This document shows, piece after piece, positions 25,537 through 38,400 of a stretch of 64,000 nucleotides of DNA. A program made the translations under genes and the position numbers. Origin of the DNA: Pagrus major (Eukaryota > Chordata > Actinopteri > Spariformes > Sparidae). The stretch spans positions 23,136,197 to 23,200,196 of the forward strand of contig NC_133230.1 in assembly GCF_040436345.1 (NCBI RefSeq). Reading direction: 5' to 3'. Position 1 is the stretch's first letter; each line of letters opens with the position of its first letter. The notes under the pieces are model-generated. The model searched no databases and was not told the DNA's origin. It saw nothing but the letters and a program-made list of their open reading frames with translations.

Positions 25537-26239
25537 TGTGGAAAGTATGTGTATTGATTTTCTCTGAAAACACCTTTTCTCTGGAAAGAAGAGGTCTTCC
25601 AACTGGAAACATATTCCAGGAAAAAATACAAATATTAAAAAGTTAAAAAAGAAAATACACATGATAAATGTCTAAATTATGAGCTGCTATGTAAGAATGA
25701 TCACATGATAAGTAAAAATTGATATAGGAAGTTAATAATAATTTCAAATTATGAAACACCAAATCAAGATTTTAGTCAATGAAATTAAATTTGAATTAAT
25801 TAACTTTATTTTTCAGGGACTTTGGAAAAACATTCACCAGAATCAAAGAGAACAGACACTGGTGTACCAGATCTATATTTCATCTCAAGTCCTTTTAGAC
25901 TACAGAATTCAATACACAACCTACTACATGTGATTTAAAGTGACTCCCATGTTTTCTTTCTGATATCCAAATTAATGTTGAGATGACCAGTGAAATTACA
26001 TAGGGAACAATAATCATATGTCTTTTTCAGGGCTTATTTTTTAAGTGGCCAGTAAGAGTAAAGTCAGTTTGAGATGGAGTGTCAGTCGATGGATGTTTAT
26101 GGTTAGTCATCTCTGTAAAGAATGTGTCATGTTCTCAGTATTTCAGTAGCCGTCACAATACATCGATTGTAAAGTTAAATGCATGAGATAGAGATGTGAT
26201 TGTCCTATTAACACAGGAGTAATGAAATCAGGGTGGAGT

Positions 26240-26330
26240 TCAAAAACTACTGAACGGATTTCCACGAAACTTGGATGGAGGATGGGTCTCAGCTCAGAAT
26301 AGACCCCATTTACTCTTGGTGCGGAATCGT
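26240..26330 (+). repeat. Dispersed repeat family A, short fragment
   Basis: It reads ACTACTGAACGGATTTCCAC, then GAAACTTGGATGGAGGATGG, matching the second landmark of the copies at 10410 and 18970. It lies about 430 bases upstream of the nt5e start codon. Confidence 0.65.
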
Positions 26331-26759
26331 TTTTTCAAACTATGAAAAAGAAGGGTCTCAGGAGAGTTTAATTCTCTGCTAATATGTTGATCATGTTTCT
26401 TTTGAAACTTCATATTGTATTGATACATAAAATTTGGTCGTGATCCTCCTGCAGCAGTTTTCCAGAAGGTCAGTGTCCAACCAGTCAAACCCAAAAGTTA
26501 TTCTTATAAACTGCTTAAAACACTCACGAAGCATTAGTACATTTAGGAATGTTATTTATTTACCATTTATAAACTGGTTATTTACAGCTGTGTATAAACT
26601 AATAAATATAATATATTACAGCTAATATAAACTATTTATACACTGTGCTCTAAGTAAGTATCTGTGGTTTAAAACATCCTGCCAGAAAAGCCCACGCCTT
26701 CTTCATGTAGCTCACTGTACATCCTTGGTCACTCATGCGTTTTTACGCACAGCGACACG

Positions 26760-29700
26760 ATGAGCCTCCGGACGTCTATGTGCGCTCTCTTGACCTCGCT
26801 CTGTCTCTTTCTGCTTTTAAACTGCTCGGGGACTGTGTCGGCTTTCGAGGTGACTGTGCTCCACACCAACGACAACCACGCACGGATCGAGGAGACCAGC
26901 GAGGACTCGGGGAAGTGTTCAGTCGGGGGTCCTTGCTTCGCCGGGGTCGCCAGGAGGTTCACGAAAGTGTCGGAGATCCGGAGAAAGGAGAAGAACGTCT
27001 TGTTTTTGGATGCAGGTGACCAGTTTCAGGGAACTGTCTGGTTCAACTACTATAAAGGCGCTGAAGCGGCGCACTTCATGAACAAACTTGGTTATGATGC
27101 CATGGTAAATATCCTTGAAATTGTTCTCTTTTTTTATTGTGCGACCTCACACCTGAACATGGTTGTCTTTTTGTTTTGTTTTTTAATAGAAATTTCTATA
27201 ATATAATAAAGAGTTGTTGTTTTTTACTGGAGCCCAGTCAATAAAACCCATTCCTTTACGTTTAAGGCTTTGGGAAACCATGAGTTTGACAATGGAGTGG
27301 AGGGTCTGATCCAGCCTTTCCTCCAGAGTGTAAACTGCTCTGTGGTGAGCGCCAACATACAACCTGACCAGACTCTGGCTGCAAAGCTCAGTGGCTACTA
27401 CAAGCCCTACACAGTCATACATGTGGGCTCAGACAAAGTGGCTGTGGTGGGCTACACCACCGCAGAGACCCCCTTCTTATCCATGCCAGGTAAAAGCATA
27501 ACATGCTGCTTGATTGATGAAGCTTTTAATGTATTCATTGGCACATTGCTGCATTCAAACACTCTCTAGAGCTTTCTCCAGTGTGGTTTCATTTACTGTT
27601 AAATTGATTTACACCATCATGTCATCTCATCTTAACCTGATGTTTTATTCACCTGTATGAAAGCATAAATGCTTTGTGACCATGCAAATTAACCCATTTT
27701 TTTCCCCTGCCTGTCAGGCCAACACCTGAAGTTTGAGGATGAGGTGGAGGCACTTCAGGTTCAGGTCAATAAACTGGAAACCTTGGGCTATAATAAGATC
27801 ATCGCGCTGGGCCACTCTGGCTTTGACGTGGATCAACAAATCGCCAAGCGTGTTAAAGGGGTCGACGTCGTTATCGGAGGACACACCAACACATTCCTCT
27901 ACACTGGTAGTCCTATTTTATTCTATTAAAGGACAAGTTTAACCAAAAACTTAAATTCAGTTGTTATCTACTCATGCTGAAGTTTCGTAGTCCACAAAAC
28001 ATTTCTGGAGGTACACAGCAAAACGGCGTTGCAGCATTTTCCCAAACATCTGAAGAAGATGGGGATCTGTTTTGAAAAACACCTGGAAGAAAAACATGAA
28101 ATGGCTCCATACAGCTCGTCCGGAAATGTTTTGCAGACTAAGAAACATCACTAGACTTTCCATCTGCATTACGGTGAGTAGATTATGACTGAATTTTCAT
28201 TTCCGGTTGAACTTATCCTTTAAGCTCTTTTCTATTGGAAAGGGGTTTGCAAAAGATGAACTCCAAAACATCAACTGTCTTGTATCTTTTAAATTCACTC
28301 ATTTCGGTTGTTGTTTGTATTAAATGTAGCTGCAATAGTCTGTCTTTCTGCTTTCACACTACAAGTAAGTTCAGAACTGTGAGAGCAAACCCGCTGTTTC
28401 ACCTTCGGTCTAACAGGATGTGGGTGGACTACAAAACCTCAAAATGTCTCTCTGCAGGAAAGCCCCCATCCACCGAGGTGCCGGCAGGTCCCTACCCTTA
28501 TATGGTGAAGTCGAGTGACGGCAGAAACGTGCCGGTGGTCCAGGCTTTTGCTTTCGGGAAATACCTTGGATACTTAAAAGTTACCTTTGATGGAGCTGGG
28601 AATGTGATTAAAGCCATTGGAAACCCCATCCTGATGGACAGCAGCATACCTCAAGGTAGGCCGCAATTACAGCCTAATTTTCAGTCATTACACACGGTGG
28701 CCCGTGTCTGACCTTACAGCTGTTTCAGTAGTTGAAAGGATTTTGAGATGTTAAAACGAGTTGATGTGACATTGAGTGAATTGAATCAGCATGTCTGTCG
28801 ATAAATCATTACTGTAGCCTACATCTGTGAATAATTTTGGTACAAGTGACGTTCTCACAGCTGTTGAAACAAATGCTTAGATTGCTACTTGTACATTATT
28901 CATGAAATGCATCAGGATTACGTCAGATTATGTTCGAAAGAGTTTAGTTCATGCTTATTCATGTTAGTTTAAATTATATCAGCACTCTAATCAAAACAAA
29001 ATCCACTTTCCTTTCTCAAGGGTTCATTAAAAATACATTAAACTTGTCTTATGTTTACATAAAGCCTGTATTTACACAAGCTGTCTCTCAGACCCAGAAG
29101 TCCTCGCTGACGTTGGGAAGTGGAAGAAAGGCTTGGCTCAGTACTCCTCACAGTACGTCGGACAAACCTTAGTCTACCTCAATGGGACATTTGAGGAGTG
29201 TCGATTTCGGGAGTGTAACCTCGGCAACCTGATCTGCGATGCTATGGTAACAGCCGACGTTTGGCTCATTCATTCAGAAAGCCTTAGTTGCTCCCTCTGC
29301 TCTTCAGTTTATTAACCAATGAGACAAAAAGACAAACATTTGCATTATGTCACACGTGAAGCCCAACCTCAAAATGGTTGTAACCTCAGATCTTGCCTGT
29401 CATTGCTCAGCATTACGTGGGAATTCACAACATCTAAAAGGGCTGCAGGGGTTTGGAGGAGGCTGACACAAACAACAATTAGCAGATGTTTAGATAGCCT
29501 ACAGTGATAAGGTCAATCTTCACAAACACAGGAGAGCAACTTTTTCCAGGAAGTCGAGTTTGACTGCTGTGTTAACATTTATTTTATTTTTTTTTTGTCC
29601 TTGTGCATTGCCAGATTCATCATAATGTAAAGTATTCAGGTGAGAATCTGCAGTGGAATCATGTGGGCATATGTATGCTGAATAGTGGAGCCATACGGAC

Positions 29701-32700
29701 ACCTATAAATGAGCACAACACAAATGGTAAAACAGTGTTTTTAAGTATCACAAAGACCACTTTGCACTGGCTTCAGCTGTAGCTTCTTTTTTAAAATGTA
29801 ATGGTATTTGCCTTTACTTTAAAAGGTTCCATAACTATGGAGGAGATTCTCACCGTCTTACCATTTGGAGCAACCTTTGACTTGGTCCAGATTAAAGGAT
29901 CAACCATCAAAAAAGCCTTTGAACACTCCATTCACAGATATGGCGGCATGTCTGGAGAATTTCTTCAAGTCTCAGGTCTGTCTTCTGGCACCTATGCTCC
30001 TCTCCTAGGTCTCCTAGAATAATAATGACTGTTACCTTATTTACCCTTTAGGTAAATATGCATATTCACTTGCTTTCCAGGGGTTGGTTGAAAAGATCAA
30101 TAGCTTAGCATAAAGACTGGATTTTACTATTTTTTTTCGACTATTTTATTGGATGGATTTAGCAAGGAGTACTAGGACCACAAAGTCATCAAGGCTTTCG
30201 AGAACAATAGATGCAAGCCAATCAGAGGCAGAGTAGGGTGGGTCTTGCCGGAAACCCAGTGGGATCCATAATAACAGCAAGCTTACACCACACATCTCAC
30301 AGCAGACTGTCCTCTAATGCGTTAGATCACTGCACAACACTGCTAATTACATTACGTGTTACATCTTATTTTAGTTCATCTGTACAAAAACCAAAGTGTA
30401 AAAATGTTTATTTGTGGTGTCGAGCTTTAGATACTGTTCGATACTTTAGGCCAATTTTGTTAGCTTTCAACAGAGTCAGGCTAGCTGCTTCCCCCTCTTT
30501 CCTGTCTTCATGCTAAGCTAACTAGATGGTGGCTTCATTTCCAACAGAAATACATGAGGGGTATCAGTCTTCTCATTGGATAAGATTTCATTTTTACAAA
30601 AATGTCACTTTTCCTGTTTCATCTTTCACTGGTGTCCACGAGGGATATCACTTGGGCAAACATAACATTTCCTTGTTATCTCTCGGACATTTCTAGGCAT
30701 TCATGTAGAGTATGACCTCTCCAAACCAGTGAACCAGCGTGTCGTGTCTTTGTCCGTGCTCTGCACTGAGTGCCGTGTGCCAAAGTATGAACCGTTAGAC
30801 CTGGAGAAGACGTACACTGTGGTCATGCCTTCATTCATGGTGGGCGGAGGTGATGGCTTTACCATGGTTAAGGAGGAGCTACTGAAGCATAACACAGGTG
30901 GGCAACAAAGGGGGTTCAGAAATTGTGTGCGAGATAAGATGAGCATTTACTTGAAATGAAATGTTCTTTTTTGCCAATATGGTAAATGTGTTTAGTTTGA
31001 TGTATAAAGACATCAAGAAGGAAGACTTAGTTTAATTTGCTTGTGTGTTTCACTGCTTAAAAAAATGTCCAAGAGCTAACCAAAGACAGCAATTATCAGC
31101 CAATCTTCTGATAAGGATAATTTATTTGAGTTGGCAGACTACTCAAAAGCTCACTCTGGGTCTTTAATGTTCTCAAGTTCACTCTCCCTTGTTTTTCTTT
31201 CCTGTTGGCTCGACTCAAAGCAAGCCCTGCGCCTTAATGTTTTTTTTTAATGATGACTCATTTAAAGTGTTTTTCATCAATCACATTTATTTAGTCTTTA
31301 GTTTATTTGCTCAGTGCCAACCTTTAAATGTCTCCGAATGGACTCCATTGTTTTAACTTATTTTATAAGATCAGTTGATATTAAGGAATGGGGACAGCAC
31401 AAATTCTGTTTAATAAGATTTTATCCACAAGATTGTTTGGAAGATGACCACCGTAAATATGCACTATTAATGTTGGTGAACTAAAAGTGCATGTAATTCA
31501 TTTTTAGGATGAACATGTTTGGGGTTTTTTTCCACTGGCAACCTTTAGATTTTGAGCATAAAAATCAATTTCAAACATCACTGTGTGTTAAAAGACGACG
31601 TAAAGACCTTTAACCACGAGTGGGAAACGTGAATCTAGAATGAATTCTTCCAACTTTCATGGAACATGGAAACATGGAAAAACAGACTCTAGCAGCCCTG
31701 TTAAACCTCTGATCTTACACTGTTTTACTCCAATAAGCTGATTTTTTGGGGGTGCTCAGATTTCTCAAACTCAGTTTTGAAAACAAGAAAGAGAGGAAGC
31801 CACATGGCACGAAACATTATGAAAGGCAGGAAGCTTGCACCCAAGTACAATTCACCACTTCGCTCCAGAGGGAAAACTCTCAAATCAAACATCAGCATGT
31901 TGGCATTTAAGCGTGCTGATGTTAGCATTAGCTCAAAACAACACTGTGCCGAAGGAGGAATATAGACCTGGAAGTAACATCTCTCCTCAGTGACGTGATC
32001 ACAAGTAGACAGCTTCATGTATTAACAAGGGTCTCGAGTGACAGCTTGTGATTGGATCTCACTTCCCTGCTATATATGCAAATAAACATGTACATCATGT
32101 TTATATCTTCATAAATAACATTTGCCGAATAACCCAGAAGGCCCAATAGTTAAGAATTTGTTGTAGATAGCGTGTCGCAAAGTTTATAAAGGTCTCATAA
32201 CTCAACAACTCACAAAATACAGCTTTTTTTAAAGGAAGTCTGGGGACATTCGCAACAGGCGTCAACGAGGTTGTCAACATAAGTAACTGTTACTATCTGC
32301 AGTGGGTAGTGGTAGCTTAGTCTGCAGGGACTAGGCTTGGGGACCGGAGGGTTGTTGGTTCAAAATCTGCTCCGACTGGTAGCAGTGGAAGAACTGAATT
32401 ACAGTACTGAAGTACACCTTCTTCTGAGCCTTTAAGTATAGCCTCATGGAGATGTTAGCATGTGTCGTGTAATGACTTCTCAGTTCTGTGTTTGTTCAAG
32501 AGGTTTTCCAAAGTTTCAAAAGTCAAAAATCACCAGGAGTCCTCAAAACTGAGTGCAGTAGAGCTTTTATTGATGGCAGTAAGAACACGAGATCATACAC
32601 AGACAATGTCCATGAACAACTGACCTGATCTTCTACAGGTGTCTTCATTTAAGCCTAAAAACTGTCCTCCCATGGCCTCATGGTCTGATCTAATCCTTAC

Positions 32701-33715
32701 TCTACCTCAACTTCTGCTGACATGGGTATTTTTCCTCGGAGATCCCCGTCCTCACAGCTGCACCTGGCCTTAGTTTTTTTTAAAAACAAGTTTCCCTCTT
32801 GATATATCCCATTAGATTCTTTCACTCTTCTTACTGCATTTTTTAAAAATAACAAGTGTTGTATATTTGGTTACATGATTTCATTCTTACATCTGTGGTT
32901 ACATTTCACTTTATGTTATCACAATACAGTAATTCAATCAATAGGTGCATGTTCAATCAAAATGGTGCAGAGTAATACATGTTACAACCATCCATTGTGA
33001 TTTCTTCACACTTGATTATTCTCTTTAACATCACAGCAATTATTACCAGTTGTCATTTACCACCAACTACTTACTATGGTTATATTCTACTACACATGGC
33101 TGTCAACTCTTGACTTATTTTTGTGTGTTTTTTCCGTGCAACAACTGATAATTCAGTATCTTTTGCATTGGCTTCCCTTCAATCATCACATTCACTTGAA
33201 ATGAATCCAAGGACATTCTGAATGAAGCTGTCCCGTAAGCAAGATTCAGAAGGGTGCAGTTTATCCATCAGTGATGATCACGTGTCTGAGGAAAGAGTCC
33301 CTGTGAACTCATTTCAGAGGGTCCCCTGAAGACTACATACTGTTTGTGTACTTTTTGCACTCACTCTGGGGGCAATTATTAATCTAAAGCAGATGCATAG
33401 TTTTAATATGGCTCTGCAGCTGTCTCTAAGGCTCACAGAGCTTATAACACTGTAAACATTGAGCAAGTGATTTTGAGCATGGGCAGCAAGCAGATTCACC
33501 TTTATTTGGATAAAATACCAACTAAATACTAAACCATTTTTTTTCCCCCCCCCACAGGTGATATGGACATTTCTGTTTTTTCCAAATACATCTCGGACAT
33601 GAAGCGAGTGTACCCTGCGGTGGAGGGCCGGATCAGGTTCAGGAGCTCAGGTGTCTTTACAGTCCACAGCCTTGGCTTGCTGCTACTGGGTTTATGTCTC
33701 TCCCTGACCCTCTGA
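26760..33715 (+). CDS. nt5e: Ecto-5'-nucleotidase (CD73)
   Basis: Nine coding exons: 26760-27104, 27267-27489, 27718-27906, 28458-28655, 29092-29246, 29615-29726, 29826-29975, 30697-30897, 33558-33715. All introns are GT-AG and phases close to a 576-residue protein (human 574). It hydrolyses extracellular AMP to adenosine at the cell surface. Residues 1-28 are a signal peptide (hydrophobic core, ending GTVSA). Metal ligands D38 and H40 (HTNDNH), D87 (DAGDQF) and N119, and catalytic H120 and D123 (GNHEFD), are present. The GHSGFD and GGHTNT motifs supply the remaining metal histidines. Substrate-site residues in NSGAIRTP, LPFGATF and GGGDGF are kept. The C terminus has a Ser pair then a Leu-rich tail, as for GPI anchoring. 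The start has A at -3. Its head lies 12 kb from htr1b and its tail faces snx14. Confidence 0.96.
27930..28219. mobile_element. TTAA-flanked element in nt5e intron 3
   Basis: The left end AGGACAAGTTTAACCAAAAA and the right end, read in reverse complement, AGGATAAGTTCAACCGGAAA, are inverted repeats extending about 50 bp. TTAA lies on both sides (27926-27929 and 28220-28223). The 290-bp length and lack of a frame mark a non-autonomous piggyBac-like insertion. It starts about 20 bases past the exon 3 donor, an unusually close insertion. Confidence 0.75.
30090..30600 (+). repeat. Dispersed repeat in nt5e intron 7
   Basis: It contains TAGCTTAGCATAAAGACTGG near 30100 and, about 400 bases on, TTCATGCTAAGCTAACTAGA and a GGGTATCAGTCTTCTCATTG motif. 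The last two match the repeat at 6840-6950 in order. It is a recognisable fish repeat type, without coding capacity. Confidence 0.5.
31356..31520 (+). repeat. Duplicate of the nt5e 3'UTR segment, inside intron 8
   Basis: The stretch from ACTTATTTTA through GATATTAAGGAATGGGGACA, AATAAGATTTTATCCACAAG, TTGGAAGATGA and AAAAGTGCATGTAATTCATT matches 33881-34060, which lies in the nt5e 3'UTR. Order and spacing are preserved, with scattered substitutions and short indels. No remnant of exon 9 coding sequence was seen upstream of this copy. Confidence 0.75.
32302..32460 (+). mobile_element. tRNA-derived SINE
   Basis: The 5' part looks like a decayed tRNA head: an A-box-like GGTAGCTTAGTC at 32311-32322, then a B-box GGTTCAAAATC at 32357-32367, separated by the expected roughly 35 bases. 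A GGGACTAGGCTTGGGGACCG block lies between them, as in a common teleost SINE head. The body runs to about 32460 with an unclear end. It is not a functional tRNA: the acceptor stem does not pair. Confidence 0.65.
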
Positions 33716-34610
33716 TTGGCTTTGTATACTCTGTGAAACTGTGATAAACTGAATGGCAACTTTGACTGCTTGGAAGCTCCTCTGGGACTTGGTTAACTGC
33801 CTTTCCGTGTCGCCAGCTTCAAGGATGAGACAACAGGACTGCAGGGTCAGCCTCGGGTCCGATTCAACATCCAGCCAGGAACTTATTTTATCCCAAGGAT
33901 CAGATGATATTAAGGATTGGGGACAACACAGATTCTGTATAATAAGATTTTATCCACAAGTTTGGAAGATGAACAATTTGAATATGAAAACAGTTAATAT
34001 GTACTACCAATGTTGGTGACCTAAAAGTGCATGTCATTCATTTTTAGTATGAATGTTTTTTCTTGTGGATTTAAAGGAACTGAAGAGCTCAATGACTACA
34101 GTATACAATATGACGGAGGCTACAGGCAGCATCCAACTTCACTGAGATAATGAACAGAGGGAAAGCTGGCTGGCTGCTCCATCTCTGCCTTCCCTCACTG
34201 AAGAGGAATGGATGAAAACAAGCCAAAGCTTCCAAGTGTTTATGCCCCTGAATGTACAAATATGACTGTCTTCCACCTCAAACTCAACTTCCTTTGACAC
34301 CTACTCAGATAAAGGACAAGCCTAATTTTTGTAAAGCTCTGCTTCTTATCTGAGCATGTTCATCGACATCAACTGTTTTGCTTCACCAACACATTGTACA
34401 CGAGTAAAACACTTTTGTTCAAGATCTGCTGCCAAATCTTCCTGCCGCCCTTTTGTTTTTGTCATCGCATCTGTTTGCTGCCTTTGTTTACTCCAAAGTC
34501 CTCTGTTTAAAGTACTTGTAAAAGCTTTGCTAAAATAAACCAAAAATGGAAATGGAAGGCACTTTCTCAGACATTCCTTTTTTTTTTGTTGTGAAAAATA
34601 AATGGAATCG
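33716..34610 (+). terminator. nt5e 3'UTR with polyadenylation signals
   Basis: Two AATAAA hexamers lie at 34534-34539 and 34597-34602, about 820-890 bases past the stop codon. Either could set the transcript end. The UTR holds the segment duplicated into intron 8 (33881-34060). Confidence 0.6.
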
Positions 34611-35286
34611 TGACATTTAATCAAAATGAGTCATGAAGTTTGAACATTGTGACATAAATTTCCCATGCATAGAACCAAAAAGTCCTGCATTAAATTATTT
34701 TCTTTTCAATTTATTAGTTTTAATCACGACTTGTTAAATTCTGGATTGTTTCAATTTATAATTTACAAAAATAAAGTCCCTAAAAATTATGTGTCAGTTG
34801 TTGAGGAGCCCTGTAGGAGTTATTCAGGTACTGTGCAAGACAATTCTTTTCTAGTTTATAAAACTAAAAACCTGCTAGACAAACTCTACTTTCACGTTTC
34901 ACTTTTTCTCAAGTTTTCTATTACTTTAGGTTCTTGAACTGCATGTGCTGATTGTGATTTTTCATTTCTTCCTTTCAAAAATAAAAAATTAGTAACGATT
35001 ACTTTTGGAATGAGTTTTCCCATTTCGATTATGTAAATCTGATTCCACAGTGGCCACGTTTCAAACGGTGTTACAGGCTTTAATATGAGGTGACGAGTCT
35101 TACAGCAGTCGAGGTATTCACACCTGTGGCAGTTCTATCGTGTGCTCAACGGTATCACAGTGTGAAATAAATAAGGATTATTAATAGTAATAATTAATGA
35201 CAGCTACAATCAGCTGCAGCAGTCAAACACACTTTTACTCTGTTTGCTTTTATACATATGAATACACGAGGACCGCTTTTATGTCA

Positions 35287-35305
35287 TTTATTTATACAAT
35301 TTATT
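35287..35305 (-). terminator. snx14 polyadenylation signals
   Basis: On the minus strand AATAAA occurs at 35305-35300 and 35292-35287, roughly 200 bases past the snx14 stop codon. About 680 bases separate this from the nt5e signals on the opposite strand, so the two genes converge without clear overlap. Confidence 0.6.
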
Positions 35306-35498
35306 TTACAAAGTGAATGATGCATAAAGCAGAAGGATCCCCATGTTTCCTCTTCTTGTTGTGGCAGGTAATCAGATCAGCTGTTGCACATGTTGATTGA
35401 TGCGATCTACACGTTAGTTTCAGGTAACGGGGCCGACAAAAGTCTCTGCATTAGTGTGGCCGTAAGCATGTCAGCTCATGTTCACTGAACTGTTCATT

Positions 35499-38400
35499 TT
35501 ACATCCATGGAGCCATCACAGCCGCCTCCTTTTGTACCTGCTGAAGATACACAGACATAGAGTTAGCACATTCGGTTTGAAGATGTGATATATAAAACAA
35601 GGTTAATGTAATATGCCGCTATTTAATGTACGCTATGATACGGTATCTTTGTACTTTTAGTGATCTTTCAGCATCATACAGTCATAATGGATGGGTGGAT
35701 ATTCAGAAGCTGTATTCCTTTGCTAACCGAGACTAGCATCTGTTTACCTTGTTCAGCTCCGGGAAAAGTTCTTGAATAGCGATGTCCAACAGCACATACG
35801 TCAGCTGAGGAAGACAAAGAGCGGGGAGAAGATGAACAGAATTAAAGGCCTGGGATTTTTTAAATGCAAAACACATTTTATAACACTATCTACATGCTGA
35901 CTTGCGGGGGAATATGACCTTGTGATCAATCTGCACAAAATATTTTGGATTGTTTGACACATCTCATGTTATTGTATCAGGACAGGCTTTGTGGCGGTCC
36001 TGACAGTAAAATGCTTCCAGGCCAGCCCAACCTACATAAAAATATAAACAAAAAACATGTAAATCTAGGGGGGAATGGCCAATGTCCGCTACTTGGACAA
36101 TGAATCAATAAACAAATGCCTCTTCCGGGTATAAAAAACAAATGTGCTCCTACAAGCCCCAGGGAAATAAAATGTCAAACCGAAGGTGTATAGGGGCTTG
36201 GGTTTCAAGGGGTTCCCGACTAAACCCAGTTTCCTCACTAGAAAGAAGTGGGCAGCCAAGAAAACACAATAGGGCCTAAACAGACCAGAGTTTCTGGCTG
36301 GCAATCTAAGGGGAATGAGGTTCTCAATGGCTCAGGGACAGGTTCAGACTGAGGGTGAGAGCCACCTGGGTGCCATTCCCCACCTCTTTTAAGCCTTCAC
36401 AAAAAGGGCCTTGTCACACCATGATTAGCTGGGAGGGAAATGCCCCAAGCTGCTTCCACTCCTCAATCAGGAGACAGTCTCCCCACCCTGCAGGTGATCT
36501 GAATCCCCTGCAATTAGTCTGGAGGGATTTTGGAAAATCAGCCCAAAACAAAGAAAGACAGCAAATCTCAAACAATGGGACTGCTACAGCTTGATCTCAC
36601 TTTCACTAACACATCACCTGTCAAATATTCTCTCAGGTTGATTGTTTTTGTCTTGTTTATGTGTGTGTGTGTGTGTGACTGCCCTTGTGCTTTTGTACCT
36701 GTTTGTTCAGAACTGGCTGTTGCAGTCCGTCAAAGAGCAGACGTACGCCTTCGTACTTGGCCTCTTCTCCGATACATTTCGTTAGGAAATCTAAAGATGA
36801 TAGGCTCATGAATTTCCAAGCTGACACAAAAAACTGATAGTGTTATGGAAAGTGGAAAAGTCACACAAAACCACTAGCTGTAATAAGTGAAAGAGTACCT
36901 GGAATATAGGTCATCATCTCCTCAAATGTCTTCTTCGCCCTCCTCTGCTTGTCTTGAGCCGAGCGGGGTACACTGCTCTCACAGAAAACTGTGTCTACGA
37001 GGGTCAAGATTACAAGTTTAGCAGTTCACCTATTAAATTAGCACGTTTAAAGTAATATTTCATCATTTTTTAGAAAAACACACATTGGATGATTGAATGT
37101 ACCTCTAAGCAGGGTGATGAGTGAGACGAGCCGGTGCTCCTGCACCACCTGGTTCAGTTTGTACTGAAGGTAGTAATCTGTGTAGGTTTCCAGTGTGTTC
37201 TTGAGCAGGATCCTGCCCGTCATTAGCAGGTGGTGCAGCCAGTCAGGAATGTGGAAGACGACTCGTCCTGACAACCATGAAGGAGAGGAAGAGGAACACA
37301 GAGAGAGTGTGAGTGAATAATGGGCTCTACTTCAGGTCGTGGCGGTGATTCCTGAGGGAACACGAACAGTAATTCCTTATTGCTGTTTTTTTTAACACCT
37401 TCTATGTTCTGTATTTTATTTATTCTTTTATTCCTGGTATCAATGCAGGATGTCTACAGGTATCATACATACCTATAATGTATTTACTGGCAATGTAAGG
37501 TGACCTTTCCCCCCGACATACACAACTATGGGGGAGCTGTCCTGAGCTACAGCCGACCCTCATACAAGAAAAGCAGACCCTCACTTGAAAAATCCCAATA
37601 CTCAGCTTCAGTGACTGTTACAATGCATTAAATAAAAAATGACCATGATCAAAAAAATGGGGTTGGGATGAACATATAGCGATAAACGACATCTTACTTA
37701 CCCAGAAACATTAAGTAGTCATACACCCCTTCAACAGTGATCATTTCCATGAAGTAATTCTGATTGTGTCTCTTCTCAGTCAACTCTGACCGGTTGGCAT
37801 TGTTTTTGAACAGGTCATTGAAGAGCTGGGAGAGAAGGATTTACATTCATTTTTACACTCTGCTGAGGTGAATATTTCTATATGTTTCTATTAAAAACAA
37901 AATGTAAAAGTCTTTCCTCATTTTAAGCCTCATGACAAGAGGTTAATTGTGTTCATCGCTCCATTCGGAGGCGATGACACATTAATTCCAGTACTTCAGT
38001 GAAGTGGACATTCATATTAAATCAGCCAGAAAAGGGTGACATTGTGTGTAAAAAGCTCAAGGCTTGTGAAACCTTTTGTGATCTCACCGATTCAGCCTCT
38101 AGCAAGTTGTCAACTTAAAGGCTTGGAGCCATTTTTGGCTCGCTGCATGTCAGAGCAGATAACAATTGTGTGAACTATTTTAAATAGATGGGTCAAAATA
38201 TGGTGACCCAAATTGTTACAAAAACTGCACTAATATATTTTTTTCCCCCAGAATACCATGTACCAGAAAACTGAAATAACAATTGGCTGTCTAGTGTCTC
38301 TCTTTACTTCTTTAAAGGGACAGTTCACCCCAAAATTAGATTCTAATGGTGTGAGTTGCAGAGATATCGACCAAAGAGATGTCTCCCTTCTCTTGAATAT

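Noticed and set aside
25371-25662. Frames encoding poly-Tyr or poly-Asn
   Set aside because: They are produced by the TTA microsatellite.
32302-32374. Functional tRNA gene
   Set aside because: A- and B-box-like motifs are present but the cloverleaf stems do not pair. It fits a SINE head.
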